Source: RUG14223 sp051881075
Lineage (GTDB): Bacteria > Bacillota > Clostridia > Oscillospirales > Acutalibacteraceae
Direction: 5' to 3'
DNA: 64,000 bases
Assembly (NCBI GenBank): GCA_051881075.1
Contig: JBJEPE010000092.1
Span: 124,001-188,000 of the forward strand
Numbering within the stretch: the stretch's first letter is position 1; each line of letters opens with the position of its first letter. Of this stretch, positions 1 through 8,574 are shown in pieces. The notes beneath the pieces were generated by a model that did not search any database, was not told the DNA's origin, and was given only the letters and a program-made list of their open reading frames with translations. The position numbers and the translations under genes are program-made.

Positions 1-86
1 TGCGGTGAGCCATACCCTAAGAGGGAGCCTATCAGCGAAGCTACCGTCAACGGAATAAATGCAAGCCATGTCTTTTTAATCCTCAT
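1..86 (-). CDS. N-terminus of an unknown membrane or secreted protein (partial)
   Basis: A minus-strand reading frame opens at an ATG whose first base is position 86 and runs off the left edge, giving about 28 residues. It begins MRIKKTWLAFIPLTVASLIG, a basic start followed by a hydrophobic stretch, which fits a signal peptide or first membrane helix. A GAAAGGA ribosome binding site lies about 11 bases upstream. A second upstream ATG (position 96) hits a stop after six codons, which supports the start at 86. The gene is divergent from spoIID. The family cannot be recognised from this fragment. Confidence 0.55.
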   Translation of the reverse strand, partial: MRIKKTWLAFIPLTVASLIGSLLGYGSP

Positions 87-475
87 AAATATTCATATCC
101 TTTCAAAGCTGTAGCCATGCAAAATTTAAATTACATAGCAAGACTAATGTTTATAAGCCGTAAAAAATGTTATATATAATGTATAAAACCAAAGTAAGCT
201 AAATATTAATTATTAAAACCGATTTTTAAAATAATATCAGGTACATAAAAGCCCTCTATAGGCAGTATAGATTAAGCAGGTTTTTATGTACAAGCTACCT
301 GAAAAACCACTATAATTTTATTTGAAAAAGTATAATAGATATTCTAACCCATTAAAACAAGACATATAATATAATTTTAGTCTAATAATCAGATTATGTC
401 AAGGAAAAATGCTTAAAAAAATATATTTTATGCCGATTTTTTTAATATATCATCACTACCTCAGGAGGAATAATA
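87..475. other. AT-rich divergent intergenic region
   Basis: This 389-bp spacer separates the partial leftward gene from spoIID. It is very AT-rich with no credible reading frame. It should hold promoters for both genes; SpoIID genes are usually controlled by the mother-cell sigma factor SigE, but I cannot place a confident SigE site. The only distinct structure is the nested inverted repeat at 241-291. An AGGAGGAA ribosome binding site for spoIID lies just before position 476. Confidence 0.6.
241..291. repeat. Nested inverted repeat in the spoIID upstream region
   Basis: The outer arms GTACATAAAA (241-250) and TTTTATGTAC (282-291) are perfect complements, extended inward by a G-T wobble and two C-G pairs. 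Inside the loop a second small hairpin is possible, CTATA (256-260) against TATAG (266-270). The structure lies about 185 bp upstream of spoIID and 155 bp upstream of the divergent gene. It could be an operator, a cruciform, or part of a leader RNA; nothing in the sequence decides between these. Confidence 0.5.
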
Positions 476-1471
476 ATGAAAAGGATATTGTATTTTTGTT
501 TAGGTTTTTTGCTCTGTATGATAATTATACCAGTTGCATCTCTTATAAAAAACAATACGGTTCAAAAAGAGAACACACAAAGTAAAGAACAGGATATAAA
601 CAGTAAAATCGAAGAGGTTAAGGATAAAATATCATCCGAAAGCTTCAGAGTACTTGATACGTCATCTAATAAAATCTTAGATGTGCCTGACAGAGAATTC
701 TGCATAGGCGCACTTGCCGCAGAGATGCCGGTAAGCTTTGAGGATGAAGCACTTAAAGCTCAAACGGTGGCAATATATACTTATTACTCTAAGATGCGTG
801 AAGAAAGCCGTGAGGACAGTACATCAGAGTATGACTTTACGGCCGATGTAGAGAATAACACTATATATATTACCGAAGAAAAGCTTAAAAGTATGTGGGG
901 CGACAACTTCAGTACATATTATGAAAAGCTGAGTGACTGTGTAGATGATGTGTTCGGTAAAATACTGGTCTATGACGATGAACTTGCTCTGACGTGCTTT
1001 TATGCCATAAGCGCAGGGGTAACAGAGAATTGCGAGGATATATTCGGCAGTAAGCTACCGTACTTAACGGCTGTCGCAAGCCCTGCGGATCGCCTTGCAC
1101 CGGAGTATTACAGTGTTAAGACCTTTACATCTGATGAATTTAAAAAGCTTGTTACCGATGCCTGGGGCGATATAGACCTTGACGCTTCACCGCAGCAGTG
1201 GATAACCGACATTGAAAGGACAGACTCCGGTACTGTGTCACAGATAGTTATAGGCACGGCACAGACAACAGGAGAACAGGTAAGAGAGGTATTTTCTCTG
1301 CGATCTGCAAACTTTGACGTTATATACTCACAGGAGGAATTTATTTTTACTGTGCGCGGCTACGGACACGGCGTCGGTATGAGCCAGTATGGGGCGCAGT
1401 ATATGGCACAGCAGGGAGCAAGCTATAAAGAGATACTCGGCACATATTATCCGAATACCGTTTTATGCTGA
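476..1471 (+). CDS. spoIID: Stage II sporulation protein D (SpoIID), peptidoglycan hydrolase
   Basis: The 331-residue protein starts with an N-terminal hydrophobic anchor (about residues 4-24) and continues as a SpoIID/LytB domain. The hallmark sequence GYGHGVGMSQYGA is present near the C-terminus (about residues 297-309), as is the earlier family segment CIGALAAEMP (about 77-86). In Bacillus and Clostridia SpoIID is a lytic transglycosylase that acts with SpoIIP and SpoIIM in the mother cell to degrade septal and engulfment peptidoglycan. The length is typical for the family. The ATG follows AGGAGGAA at good spacing. The gene stands alone between a divergent gene and a terminator at 1494-1549. 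Its presence is the main sign that the host makes spores. The family call is secure; the alternative is a non-sporulation SpoIID/LytB paralogue, less likely at this length. Confidence 0.93.
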   Translation: MKRILYFCLGFLLCMIIIPVASLIKNNTVQKENTQSKEQDINSKIEEVKDKISSESFRVLDTSSNKILDVPDREFCIGALAAEMPVSFEDEALKAQTVAIYTYYSKMREESREDSTSEYDFTADVENNTIYITEEKLKSMWGDNFSTYYEKLSDCVDDVFGKILVYDDELALTCFYAISAGVTENCEDIFGSKLPYLTAVASPADRLAPEYYSVKTFTSDEFKKLVTDAWGDIDLDASPQQWITDIERTDSGTVSQIVIGTAQTTGEQVREVFSLRSANFDVIYSQEEFIFTVRGYGHGVGMSQYGAQYMAQQGASYKEILGTYYPNTVLC

Positions 1472-1493
1472 ACAAGCATTAAGACTCAATACA

Positions 1494-1556
1494 AAAGCAA
1501 TATCGCAAAGGGTAAAAACATACATAAACCCTTTTTGTGATATTGCTTTAATTTTT
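1494..1556 (+). terminator. Rho-independent terminator after spoIID
   Basis: A long hairpin pairs AAAGCAATATCGCAAAGGGT (1494-1513) with its near complement at 1528-1549 (one or two mismatches or bulges) and is followed by TAATTTTTTG. It lies 23 bp after the spoIID stop and insulates the downstream sigma-factor operon. Confidence 0.8.
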
Positions 1557-1642
1557 TGTGATTTTTTGTTATAATAAATCGTTAATATAGCAGAAAGGCC
1601 TTTTCAAGCCGAAAAAACGGCGCAAATATACGGAGGGAAAAA

Positions 1643-2116
1643 GTGAACAGATCGGAATTTATAAATGCGGTTGAGATGTACTCCGACGATGTTTTCAGAA
1701 TTGCACTTAGCTATTGCAGTAATAAAAGTGATGCCGAGGATATTACTCAGAATACTTTTTTAAAGCTCTTGCAATCTGATGAAAGCTTTGAGTCAGATGA
1801 GCATATTAAAAAGTGGCTGTTCAGAGTAGCCATAAATAATTGTAAAGATATAAAAAAATCATTCTGGCAGAAGAACGCCCTACCGCTTGACGACCTGATT
1901 GAGGCAGAGAGCGCAGCTGACTTTACACAGAATGACTATGACCTATACAATGCCGTCACAAAGCTACAGGCAAAATACCGTATAGTTGTACATTTATTCT
2001 ACTATGAGGATTACTCAATAAAAGAGATATCGAAGCTTCTGGAAATTAAAGAAACCACTGTACAAACAAGACTTATGCGTGCAAGACGCAAGCTTAAGGA
2101 GCTATTGGAGGAGTAA
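1643..2116 (+). CDS. ECF-type RNA polymerase sigma factor
   Basis: This 157-residue protein has the two-domain layout of extracytoplasmic-function sigma-70 factors. Region 2 spans about residues 5-70, with the family-like stretch DAEDITQNTFLKLL and the W of KKWLFRVAINNCKD. Region 4 spans about 100-155, a helix-turn-helix with YYEDYSIKEISKLLEIKETT followed by RLMRARRKLK. The start is a GTG at 1643 placed 6 bases after CGGAGGG. The stop is 2 bases before the start of the next gene, so the two are translationally coupled. The pair resembles the sigma/anti-sigma units that Clostridia use for envelope stress responses. The regulon cannot be told from the sequence. Confidence 0.9.
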   Translation: MNRSEFINAVEMYSDDVFRIALSYCSNKSDAEDITQNTFLKLLQSDESFESDEHIKKWLFRVAINNCKDIKKSFWQKNALPLDDLIEAESAADFTQNDYDLYNAVTKLQAKYRIVVHLFYYEDYSIKEISKLLEIKETTVQTRLMRARRKLKELLEE

Positions 2117-2118
2117 AA

Positions 2119-2610
2119 ATGAGCTGTAATAATAAATACAAAAATCTGTATAACAAGATTTCTCTATCCGAAAAAAAAGTAAAGGAGATAAAAAATATGA
2201 CTGAAGAAAATACAACTCCTGTAAGAAGGCTTAGGTTTGGCTATGTCTTAGCTATAGCCGTTATAATCGCACTGCTTATAATGGGCAATGTAGTAACGTA
2301 CGCCGTTACAGGTGAAACCGCCGTAGAAAAGGTAGTGAACGTAGTTAAATCCGCTACTATGCACAAAACCGAAGAGTATATAGATGATGACGGTAACAAA
2401 CACGTTAAATATGAAATTAATAATTCCGAAGCATCCGCAGAGTTTGACGCAATAATATATGATAGCGAGTTTAACATAGATATCTCTGAAGATCTTTCTG
2501 AAGCTGAAGACGGAAATGAAGTTATAGGCGCTGTAGAGATAATTATAAGTGATAAGGATTCCGATACATCCGAAACCGGCAGTACCTCTACCCCAGAGAT
2601 CTCGAACTAA
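2119..2610 (+). CDS. Membrane protein partner of the ECF sigma factor (putative anti-sigma factor)
   Basis: The 163-residue protein starts 2 bp after the sigma gene with an overlapping GGAGGAG ribosome binding site (2107-2113). Residues 1-40 are charged and cytoplasmic, one membrane helix lies at about 42-62 (YVLAIAVIIALLIMGNVVTY), and the remaining 100 residues are acidic and probably extracytoplasmic, ending in a Ser/Thr-rich tail. This layout matches membrane anti-sigma factors coupled to ECF genes (DUF4179-like in Clostridia). There is no zinc-binding ZAS motif. The function is inferred from position and topology; no catalytic residues or clear domain are visible. Confidence 0.65.
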   Translation: MSCNNKYKNLYNKISLSEKKVKEIKNMTEENTTPVRRLRFGYVLAIAVIIALLIMGNVVTYAVTGETAVEKVVNVVKSATMHKTEEYIDDDGNKHVKYEINNSEASAEFDAIIYDSEFNIDISEDLSEAEDGNEVIGAVEIIISDKDSDTSETGSTSTPEISN

Positions 2611-2658
2611 GCAGTATAATTATATATTATTATAACGAAAAATCCCTCACATATTAAC

Positions 2659-2740
2659 AAATTCCCCGACCTTGAATTATTAAGCACCCCTTGTCAAGTA
2701 GACAGGGAGGCTTAATTACAAGATTGGGGAATTTTTTATT
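2659..2740. terminator. Bidirectional terminator between convergent genes
   Basis: A long imperfect hairpin pairs AAATTCCCC (2659-2667) with GGGGAATTT (2726-2734), CTTG with CAAG, and AATTATTAAGC with GCTTAATTA. T-rich sequence follows on the plus side and T residues lie on the other side. It sits between the convergent sigma operon and the lipoprotein gene. Confidence 0.75.
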
Positions 2741-2751
2741 ATAGTCACTTT

Positions 2752-3192
2752 TCACTCCGCTTGCGATGTTTCATCGGAGCTTATCAGCCTTACAGTAATA
2801 GTACCGTCTGTATATGACGTATCATCTATTGCCTGCAACCTATGAGGTTGTTGCAGAACGCTATGCAGGCGCATTACGGTACTTGAACTGTCAAGCATAT
2901 TTATGCCCTCTGAAAATGACAAATCGTTATATGTAATGACTATCTCTCCTGTGTACGGTAGCTCATAAGCAAGGCCTGACAGCTCCTTGGGTGATAAAAC
3001 CTCAATATAGCTACCCTTTTCATTATTATTGACGGCAAAGGTATATATCTGTCCGTCTGATTCTACCTCAAGTGCGCCGCTGTACATCTGTGGAAACGCC
3101 GCTGACTCTTTTTTCACATCCGATATATTTTCACAACCGCTGAAAAACAGCATAACTATAAAAGCATATGCAAAAACGGCCGCTCGCTTCAA
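2752..3192 (-). CDS. Small predicted lipoprotein
   Basis: The 146-residue protein begins with a short basic N-terminus, a hydrophobic stretch and the lipobox FSGC at about residues 17-20, so Cys20 is the likely lipidated residue. The mature part is about 125 residues with no recognised domain, and a beta-rich character (GALEVESDGQIYTFAV, GEIVITYNDLSF). Its start codon overlaps the stop of the NAD(P)HX repair gene by 4 bp (ATGA), so it is the last gene of that unit. The terminator at 2659-2740 ends the transcript. Export and lipidation are predicted; the function is unknown. Confidence 0.75.
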   Translation of the reverse strand: MKRAAVFAYAFIVMLFFSGCENISDVKKESAAFPQMYSGALEVESDGQIYTFAVNNNEKGSYIEVLSPKELSGLAYELPYTGEIVITYNDLSFSEGINMLDSSSTVMRLHSVLQQPHRLQAIDDTSYTDGTITVRLISSDETSQAE

Positions 3193-4667
3193 CCAATCAA
3201 CTCCTTAAATGATTTACCCAAATATTCCGTTATATCCGTAGGTAACATTGATATCATGCCACGCTCAGCACAGGCGATATCTCCTGCATAGCCATGAATA
3301 TATACTCCGCACAGTGCCGCATCACGCAAGGTTAATCCCTGCGCTAAAAGTGCCGTGATTATACCTGTCAGCACATCGCCGCTACCGCCCCTTGCCATAC
3401 CCGGATTGCCTGTAGTATTTACAAATACCTCTCCGTCAGGTGCGGCGATTACGGTATTAGCTCCTTTTAGCACTACATATACGCCGTATTCTTTGGCAAA
3501 GCGGGTACTGTAGCCAATACGATCCGCTTGTATCTCGTCCTTATCTACTGCGTTAAGGCGTGCGAACTCCTGCGGATGTGGCGTTATTATAATGTTGCCC
3601 CTTCTTAAAATATCTATATGCTCACAAACAGAATTTATGCCATCTGCATCTAAAACTACTGGCAGGTCTGTCTTGGTTATTATATCCTCTACTATAGCTA
3701 AAGTATCTGCACTTTTGCCCATACCACAGCCTATAGCTGCACACGAGGCCTTTGCACAAGCAGATAAAACCTCTGAACGGCTATTGTACGGTACAAATAT
3801 CGCCTCTGTCAATGACGGTGCTACTATAGGATAAATACTATTTGGCACACACATTTTTACAAGCCCTGCTCCGCTGCGTAAAGCCGCACTGCCGCAAAGT
3901 ATGGCTGCGCCTGCCATACCGTAGCTGCCGCAAACACACACTGCATTACCGAATGTGCCTTTATTGGCATTTTTATCTCTGTAGAACTTATCCTTAAATA
4001 TATCAGGCTCAATGGTACGTGCTATATACGGCGACAAGCTAATAAGCTTTTCACTTATACCTACATTCGCAACATATACCTCACCGCAATATTCGTTGCC
4101 GGGCTGTAGCACATTTGCAGGCTTAAGCGTAGAAAAGCTTACCGTTATATCTGCCTTAAATGCTCTTGTCTGTACCGCTCCTGTATCGCATTGTACTCCG
4201 CTTGGTAAGTCAACCGATAAAACCCTACCCTTTATACAGTCAAGCAAACAGAAATATTGCTCATTAAGTCCCCCCTTGAAGCCTATTCCGTAAAGAGCGT
4301 CTACCACCCAATCAGCATTATTTATTATACTTAAAGTAATTTCTTGCTCTAATTTAACAATTCGCAAACCAGCTTTTTGTGCTTCTTCAAGCATAGCAAG
4401 CGCATCTTCCGTCTTAGGCATACCGTCAGCCAAAATTACGCTGACATCATAACCGTTATCATATAAATGCGACGCTATAACAAAGCCGTCACCGCCATTA
4501 TTGCCCTTACCGCAGATTACCGCTATCTTATCACTCGGTTTGCAGTTCTGCATTAATATTTCTGCGGCGGCACTTCCTGCATTACGCATTAATTCAAGAT
4601 ATGTTTTTCCGTTATCTACTGCCGTTTTTTCGAGCAATCTTGTCTGCTCACAGCTAAGCACCTTCAT
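3189..4667 (-). CDS. nnrD: Bifunctional NAD(P)HX epimerase / ADP-dependent NAD(P)HX dehydratase
   Basis: The fused repair enzyme restores hydrated NADH and NADPH. The N-terminal half (about residues 1-210) is a YjeF_N epimerase domain with GKGNNGGDGFVIASHL and an Asp-containing VVDALYGIGF segment. The C-terminal half (about 225-492) is a ribokinase-like YjeF_C/CARKD dehydratase with ITPHPQEFARL and the nucleotide and catalytic segment GNPGMARGGSGDVLTG. The E. coli homologue is the fused nnr gene; separate genes are nnrE and nnrD. I place the start at the ATG at 4667, preceded by AGAGGTGA at proper spacing. An in-frame ATG 42 bp upstream has no good ribosome binding site. This gives 492 residues, normal for the fusion. 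It overlaps the downstream lipoprotein gene by 4 bp. Confidence 0.93.
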   Translation of the reverse strand: MKVLSCEQTRLLEKTAVDNGKTYLELMRNAGSAAAEILMQNCKPSDKIAVICGKGNNGGDGFVIASHLYDNGYDVSVILADGMPKTEDALAMLEEAQKAGLRIVKLEQEITLSIINNADWVVDALYGIGFKGGLNEQYFCLLDCIKGRVLSVDLPSGVQCDTGAVQTRAFKADITVSFSTLKPANVLQPGNEYCGEVYVANVGISEKLISLSPYIARTIEPDIFKDKFYRDKNANKGTFGNAVCVCGSYGMAGAAILCGSAALRSGAGLVKMCVPNSIYPIVAPSLTEAIFVPYNSRSEVLSACAKASCAAIGCGMGKSADTLAIVEDIITKTDLPVVLDADGINSVCEHIDILRRGNIIITPHPQEFARLNAVDKDEIQADRIGYSTRFAKEYGVYVVLKGANTVIAAPDGEVFVNTTGNPGMARGGSGDVLTGIITALLAQGLTLRDAALCGVYIHGYAGDIACAERGMISMLPTDITEYLGKSFKELIG

Positions 4668-4726
4668 ACACATCACCTCTGATTTTGCTTTATTGTAGTT
4701 CTGCATCATTTATTCCGTATATTAGT

Positions 4727-5401
4727 TCATTTATTCTTATAAACAGTTAAATTACCGTTACTGTCACACAAAGCAAGGAATACCTCCTTTGCAGACTTAT
4801 AGCCCTGTTTATTTAAGCTGCGTGTAAGCCATGTATCATCCTTGCCCATGCGTTTAATATTTTCTCCCATTATTCTGCCGTCCATTATCACCTCAGTGAA
4901 CATCTCCGCCTTAGACGGATTTAATCCCATATCCTGCGGTGTTGCCGGACGCTGTGTGCTTGTAGGCAAGATACTCAGACTACCGTTATACTCATATACA
5001 GCTACCTGTATATTGCTAAGGTCAAAGTACCCCTGCATACGGCACATCATTAAAAACTCGCTTAAATCAAGCTTTGATTTTTTTAGATTTTTTCTGTATA
5101 TAGTACCGTTACTCATAAGTATGGTTGGCGTTCCGTTAATTATCTTTCTTGATCTCGGAAATTTATTTGTCATTATACTAAGTATAACGGCTATAGAAGA
5201 GTAAACTACAAGTGCCGTAAACGGTAAAACAGGGCTTTCAAGCTCCGTAGCAAGCTCTGCCGCTATAGAGCCCATGGTTATGCCGTTTAAATAGTCGAAT
5301 ATATCCAGCTGTGCTATCTGCTTATGTCCCATAAGCTTAGCAAAAACAAAAATTGATGCGGCAGAAAATAAAGATGTCATGATAACTTTTAAAATCTCCA
5401 T
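4727..5401 (-). CDS. DUF421 (YetF/YkjA-like) membrane protein
   Basis: The protein has hydrophobic N-terminal segments (about three helices in residues 1-80) followed by a soluble alpha/beta domain with family-like segments: FDYLNGITMGSIAAELA, RKIINGTPTILMSNG and LDLSEFLMMCRMQGYFDL. Members of this family are common in Bacilli and Clostridia; the B. subtilis members are linked to membrane stress and sporulation, but the biochemical role is unclear. The chosen start (ATG at 5401) follows AAAGGTAG at 7 bases and gives 224 residues, the usual length. An open extension to 5503 lacks a ribosome binding site. It sits 59 bp upstream of the NAD(P)HX repair gene and beyond the hairpin after coaE. Confidence 0.85.
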   Translation of the reverse strand: MEILKVIMTSLFSAASIFVFAKLMGHKQIAQLDIFDYLNGITMGSIAAELATELESPVLPFTALVVYSSIAVILSIMTNKFPRSRKIINGTPTILMSNGTIYRKNLKKSKLDLSEFLMMCRMQGYFDLSNIQVAVYEYNGSLSILPTSTQRPATPQDMGLNPSKAEMFTEVIMDGRIMGENIKRMGKDDTWLTRSLNKQGYKSAKEVFLALCDSNGNLTVYKNK

Positions 5402-5518
5402 AAATGCACTACCTTTAAAACCTAAATAGTATAAAAGGGGATGTAAAAAAAGTGTAGACAAAGCAAATACTTTGTCTGCGCTCAATTTGTCCATTCTACG
5501 CATTTTTCCCTATCCCCT

Positions 5519-5563
5519 AAAATGGGGCTGTAAAACATTTGTAGTTTTTTACAGTCCCATTTT
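5519..5563 (-). terminator. Hairpin terminator after coaE
   Basis: A 17-bp stem pairs AAAATGGGGCTGTAAAA (5519-5535) with TTTTACAGTCCCATTTT (5547-5563), with one G-T wobble. It lies between the end of coaE and the DUF421 gene. Only a short T-rich run follows on the minus strand, so termination may be partial. Confidence 0.65.
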
Positions 5564-5592
5564 CAGTAGTGTACCACACAAATAATAAAATA

Positions 5593-6207
5593 TTATAACT
5601 CTGCTTTTATTTTTTTAATTATTATTTCAGTTTTTTTAACTGTAGCTTCAACTTCATCATCATTATTTATTACAAAATCCGAATTATCAGTATAAAATAT
5701 ATCATCATGCTGAGCCTTCATTCTCAGCCTTGCCTGCTCCATTGTAATACCGTCACGCTCCATTATTCTGGCTAATCGAATGTCGTGCGGTGCGGTTACG
5801 GTTACTATATATCTGCACATTATATCGGTATTACTCTCAAATAATGTAGGGGCATCAAATACTATGATTTTATATCCCTCGGCGATAAGCTGTTTTACCC
5901 TTTGCATGGATATTGCAATTATACTTGGGTGTGTAATATCATTCAGTAGCTTTGTATTCTCAGCAGTAGAGAATGCCTTAGCGGCAAGCGACTTGCGGTT
6001 AAGCTCTCCGTCTGCATTTAATATATCATCACCAAATGCCATACAAAGCTGTTTAAGACAGGCTGTTCCTTTTTGCACGGCTTCTCTTGCAAGCTTATCG
6101 GCATCTATTACGGCACAGCCATTCTTTAAAAACGTACTGCAAACCGTGCTTTTACCTGAACCTGTAGGACCTGTTAATCCTACTATTATAAATTTCTTTC
6201 TGCTCAT
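5593..6207 (-). CDS. coaE: Dephospho-CoA kinase
   Basis: CoaE phosphorylates dephospho-CoA at the ribose 3'-OH with ATP, the last step of coenzyme A synthesis. The 204-residue protein has the P-loop GLTGPTGSGKSTV at about residues 10-22, the CoaE-type segment VIDADKLAREAV at 34-45, and the segments ITHPSI and FDAPTLFES where the family has its substrate-binding Asp and Leu-Leu/Phe-Glu motif. The length is typical. Its ATG overlaps the tsaC stop by 4 bp, so it is translationally coupled. In many Firmicutes coaE lies near polA, as it does here, six genes downstream. Confidence 0.93.
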   Translation of the reverse strand: MSRKKFIIVGLTGPTGSGKSTVCSTFLKNGCAVIDADKLAREAVQKGTACLKQLCMAFGDDILNADGELNRKSLAAKAFSTAENTKLLNDITHPSIIAISMQRVKQLIAEGYKIIVFDAPTLFESNTDIMCRYIVTVTAPHDIRLARIMERDGITMEQARLRMKAQHDDIFYTDNSDFVINNDDEVEATVKKTEIIIKKIKAEL

Positions 6208-7214
6208 GGTTTTATTACCTCAAAGCCTGCCGCACGTATTAGGCGATTATACACCGCCATACCTACTCCGTCAGGCTGCGGACACCTTGCATATGCTAAG
6301 CTTGCGCCCAGTTCATCCACTCTGCGCAGTGCCTCAAACAAGCGGTGTGCCTGCTCAGAGTAATCCTCCGCCTTACCGTACACTACACACGGCACATCAA
6401 GCTTTTCTTTATCCTCTTCATAGCACAGCGCACAGACACCGTCTGCCGCATGAGCATTAACATATTCTATATAAGCGTCTGACTCGGCATTTATTATTAT
6501 TACCTTTGCCCTCGGCGCATAGTGCTTGTACTTCATGCCAGGGCTTGCAACAGGTGTACCGTCGTCGGGTTTAGCAAATACTGCTTTATCAACATCTACA
6601 TCACCTATTACCTCACGTAACTGCTCAAGTGTTATTCCGCCCGGCCTTAAAAGGCGGGGTGTATCGGTCGCAAGAGTTATTACCGTTGACTCAACGCCTA
6701 CGTTACAGGATCCTCCGTCAATTATTGCACCTACCTTGCCCGACAAGTCCTCTACCACATGGCTGAACTCGGTAGGGCTTGGCTTACCGGATAGGTTTGC
6801 GCTCGGCGCCGCAATAGGAGTACCTGCAAGCGTAATAAGTCTTTGCGCTATGGGATGCGACGGAAATCTTACGGCAACCGTGTCAAGTCCTGCACTTACC
6901 TCATCGGGTATTATATCCTTTTTCTTCATTATCATTGTCAGCGGACCAGGCCAAAACTTATTTGCCAAAGCCTGCGCCTTTTCCGGAAAGTCACGAACAA
7001 TATTGTAAACCTGTGAAATGTCGCTTATATGCACTATAAGGGGATTATCCATAGGTCTGCCCTTTGCCTTAAATATCTCTGCAACGGCTTTACCGTTTAA
7101 GGCATCTGCACCCAAGCCGTAAACTGTTTCTGTAGGAAATGCCGCCAGACCGCCGTCTTTGATTATCTGTGCGGCTATATCAACTTGGTTATCATTAAGT
7201 AAAAGTGTTTCCAT
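6204..7214 (-). CDS. tsaC: L-threonylcarbamoyladenylate synthase (Sua5 long form)
   Basis: TsaC/Sua5 makes threonylcarbamoyl-AMP from threonine, bicarbonate and ATP for t6A37 of ANN-decoding tRNAs. The N-terminal YrdC domain (about residues 1-205) shows GLAAFPTETVYGLGADA, KGRPMDNPLIVHI, PTPIAAPSANLSGKPSPT-type sequence and ESTVITL. A C-terminal Sua5 domain (about 225-336) makes this the long Sua5 form (336 residues), as in B. subtilis YwlC. The linker PDDGTPVASPGMKYKHYAP is the usual junction. It lies between prfA and coaE, a conserved Firmicute neighbourhood, and shares the operon with tsaD. Confidence 0.94.
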   Translation of the reverse strand: METLLLNDNQVDIAAQIIKDGGLAAFPTETVYGLGADALNGKAVAEIFKAKGRPMDNPLIVHISDISQVYNIVRDFPEKAQALANKFWPGPLTMIMKKKDIIPDEVSAGLDTVAVRFPSHPIAQRLITLAGTPIAAPSANLSGKPSPTEFSHVVEDLSGKVGAIIDGGSCNVGVESTVITLATDTPRLLRPGGITLEQLREVIGDVDVDKAVFAKPDDGTPVASPGMKYKHYAPRAKVIIINAESDAYIEYVNAHAADGVCALCYEEDKEKLDVPCVVYGKAEDYSEQAHRLFEALRRVDELGASLAYARCPQPDGVGMAVYNRLIRAAGFEVIKP

Positions 7215-7255
7215 ATATTTATCATCCTTAAGCTAGATAAGGCGTATGCCTACCG

Positions 7256-8332
7256 TCATGTAGCAGAGCTTTCTTCAAGCTTTTTTGCTCTGTCGGCAGT
7301 TATAAGTGCGTCTATTACCTCGTCCAAATCTCCGTTTAATATATCGTCAAGTCTGTATAGGGTAAGTCCTATGCGATGATCCGTTACTCTGCCCTGTGGA
7401 TAATTGTACGTTCTTATTCTCTCACTGCGGTCGCCTGTGCCAACCTGCGACTTACGCTCCTGTGCTACGGCATTTGCCTGTCTTTCCTGCTCTGCGCTGA
7501 GCAGTCTTGATTTAAGCACCTTCATCGCCTTATCTTTATTTTTATACTGACTGCGCTCGTCCTGACATTCTACAACTATACCTGTGGGCAGATGGGTTAT
7601 CCTTATTGCCGATTCGGTTTTGTTTATATGCTGACCGCCTGCACCGCTTGAACGGTAGGTATCTATCTGTAAATCTGCCGGGTTTATTTCTACCTCTACG
7701 TCATCGGCCTCAGGCAGTACCGCCACCGTAACGGTTGACGTATGTATTCTGCCCTGCGCCTCGGTTTCAGGTACACGCTGTACACGGTGAACACCGCTTT
7801 CAAACTTAAATCTGGAAAATGCCCCGTCGCCGTTTATCATAAAGCTGACTTCCTTATATCCGCCAAGCTCGGTTTCATTCATATTGACAGGCTCTATCTT
7901 CCAGCCGCGTTTTTCGGCATACATAGAGTACATTCTGTATAGTACCCCTGAGAAAAGCGCCGCCTCTTCTCCGCCTGCGCCGCCACGTATCTCAATTATA
8001 ACATTTTTATCATCGTTAGGGTCTTTAGGAATAAGCAGTAACTTAAGCTCATCGGATATTGTATTAAGCTTTTCTCTGGAATCCTCAAGCTCAATATCCG
8101 CAAGCTCCTTAAGCTCTTTATCAAGATTAGGCTCCTCCAGTATAGCGAGAGCATCCTCGACTGCCTGCTTAGTCGCCTTGTATTCTCTGTATTTATTAAC
8201 TATAGGCTCTATTGACCTATACTCTTTCATAGTCTGTGTATAAAGCTCAGGGTCAGCCGCAACAGACGGGTCGTATAATCTTACGTTAAGTTCCGTGAGC
8301 CTTTTATCAAAAATTTCAAGCTTATCAAACAT
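7256..8332 (-). CDS. prfA: Peptide chain release factor 1
   Basis: RF1 recognises UAA and UAG stop codons and triggers peptide release. The 358-residue protein has the universal GGQ motif in SSGAGGQHINKTESAIR (about residue 230) and the RF1 codon-recognition region around VPETEAQGRIHTSTVTVAVLP, where PEAD/PET-type sequence near the top of domain 2 distinguishes class I factors. The N-terminal coiled region spans about 1-100. The length is normal. A GAAAGGA ribosome binding site precedes the ATG. The downstream neighbour is tsaC; a PrmC methyltransferase gene, often adjacent, is not seen here. Confidence 0.96.
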   Translation of the reverse strand: MFDKLEIFDKRLTELNVRLYDPSVAADPELYTQTMKEYRSIEPIVNKYREYKATKQAVEDALAILEEPNLDKELKELADIELEDSREKLNTISDELKLLLIPKDPNDDKNVIIEIRGGAGGEEAALFSGVLYRMYSMYAEKRGWKIEPVNMNETELGGYKEVSFMINGDGAFSRFKFESGVHRVQRVPETEAQGRIHTSTVTVAVLPEADDVEVEINPADLQIDTYRSSGAGGQHINKTESAIRITHLPTGIVVECQDERSQYKNKDKAMKVLKSRLLSAEQERQANAVAQERKSQVGTGDRSERIRTYNYPQGRVTDHRIGLTLYRLDDILNGDLDEVIDALITADRAKKLEESSAT

Positions 8333-8366
8333 CGGGTAATTTTCCTTTCACGGGGCAAACATAAGC

Positions 8367-8561
8367 TTACTGTGCGTTGTCCGCTCCCTTAATTATCCTT
8401 TTTATGCTTTTTTCCACTTTAGAACGTGGTAGCATCATCTCTCTGCCACACTTAACACAGTGCAGTTTAATATCCATGCCTGTACGCAATACCGTAAAAA
8501 GCTTATTTCCGCATGGGTGCTGTTTCTTAAGCTCCAATGTATCGCCTAAATCTATATTCAT
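8367..8561 (-). CDS. DUF951 family small zinc-ribbon-like protein
   Basis: A 64-residue protein starts at the ATG at 8561, chosen because GGGAGGAG lies 7 bases upstream; an in-frame extension to 8609 would overlap tsaD. The family-like pattern is LKKQHPCGNKLFTVLRTGMD followed by IKLHCVKCGREMMLPR, with Cys residues that could hold a metal (CG in the first part and CxxC in the second). DUF951 proteins are small, widespread in Firmicutes and without a proven function. Position between tsaD and prfA in a translation-related operon suggests a role with nucleic acid or the ribosome, but this is only inference. Confidence 0.85.
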   Translation of the reverse strand: MNIDLGDTLELKKQHPCGNKLFTVLRTGMDIKLHCVKCGREMMLPRSKVEKSIKRIIKGADNAQ

Positions 8562-8574
8562 TGCAAGCTCCTCC

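Noticed and set aside
5780..6460. A 226-codon plus-strand frame opposite coaE/tsaC
   Set aside because: It spans the junction of two well-supported minus-strand genes and shows no domain or ribosome binding site.
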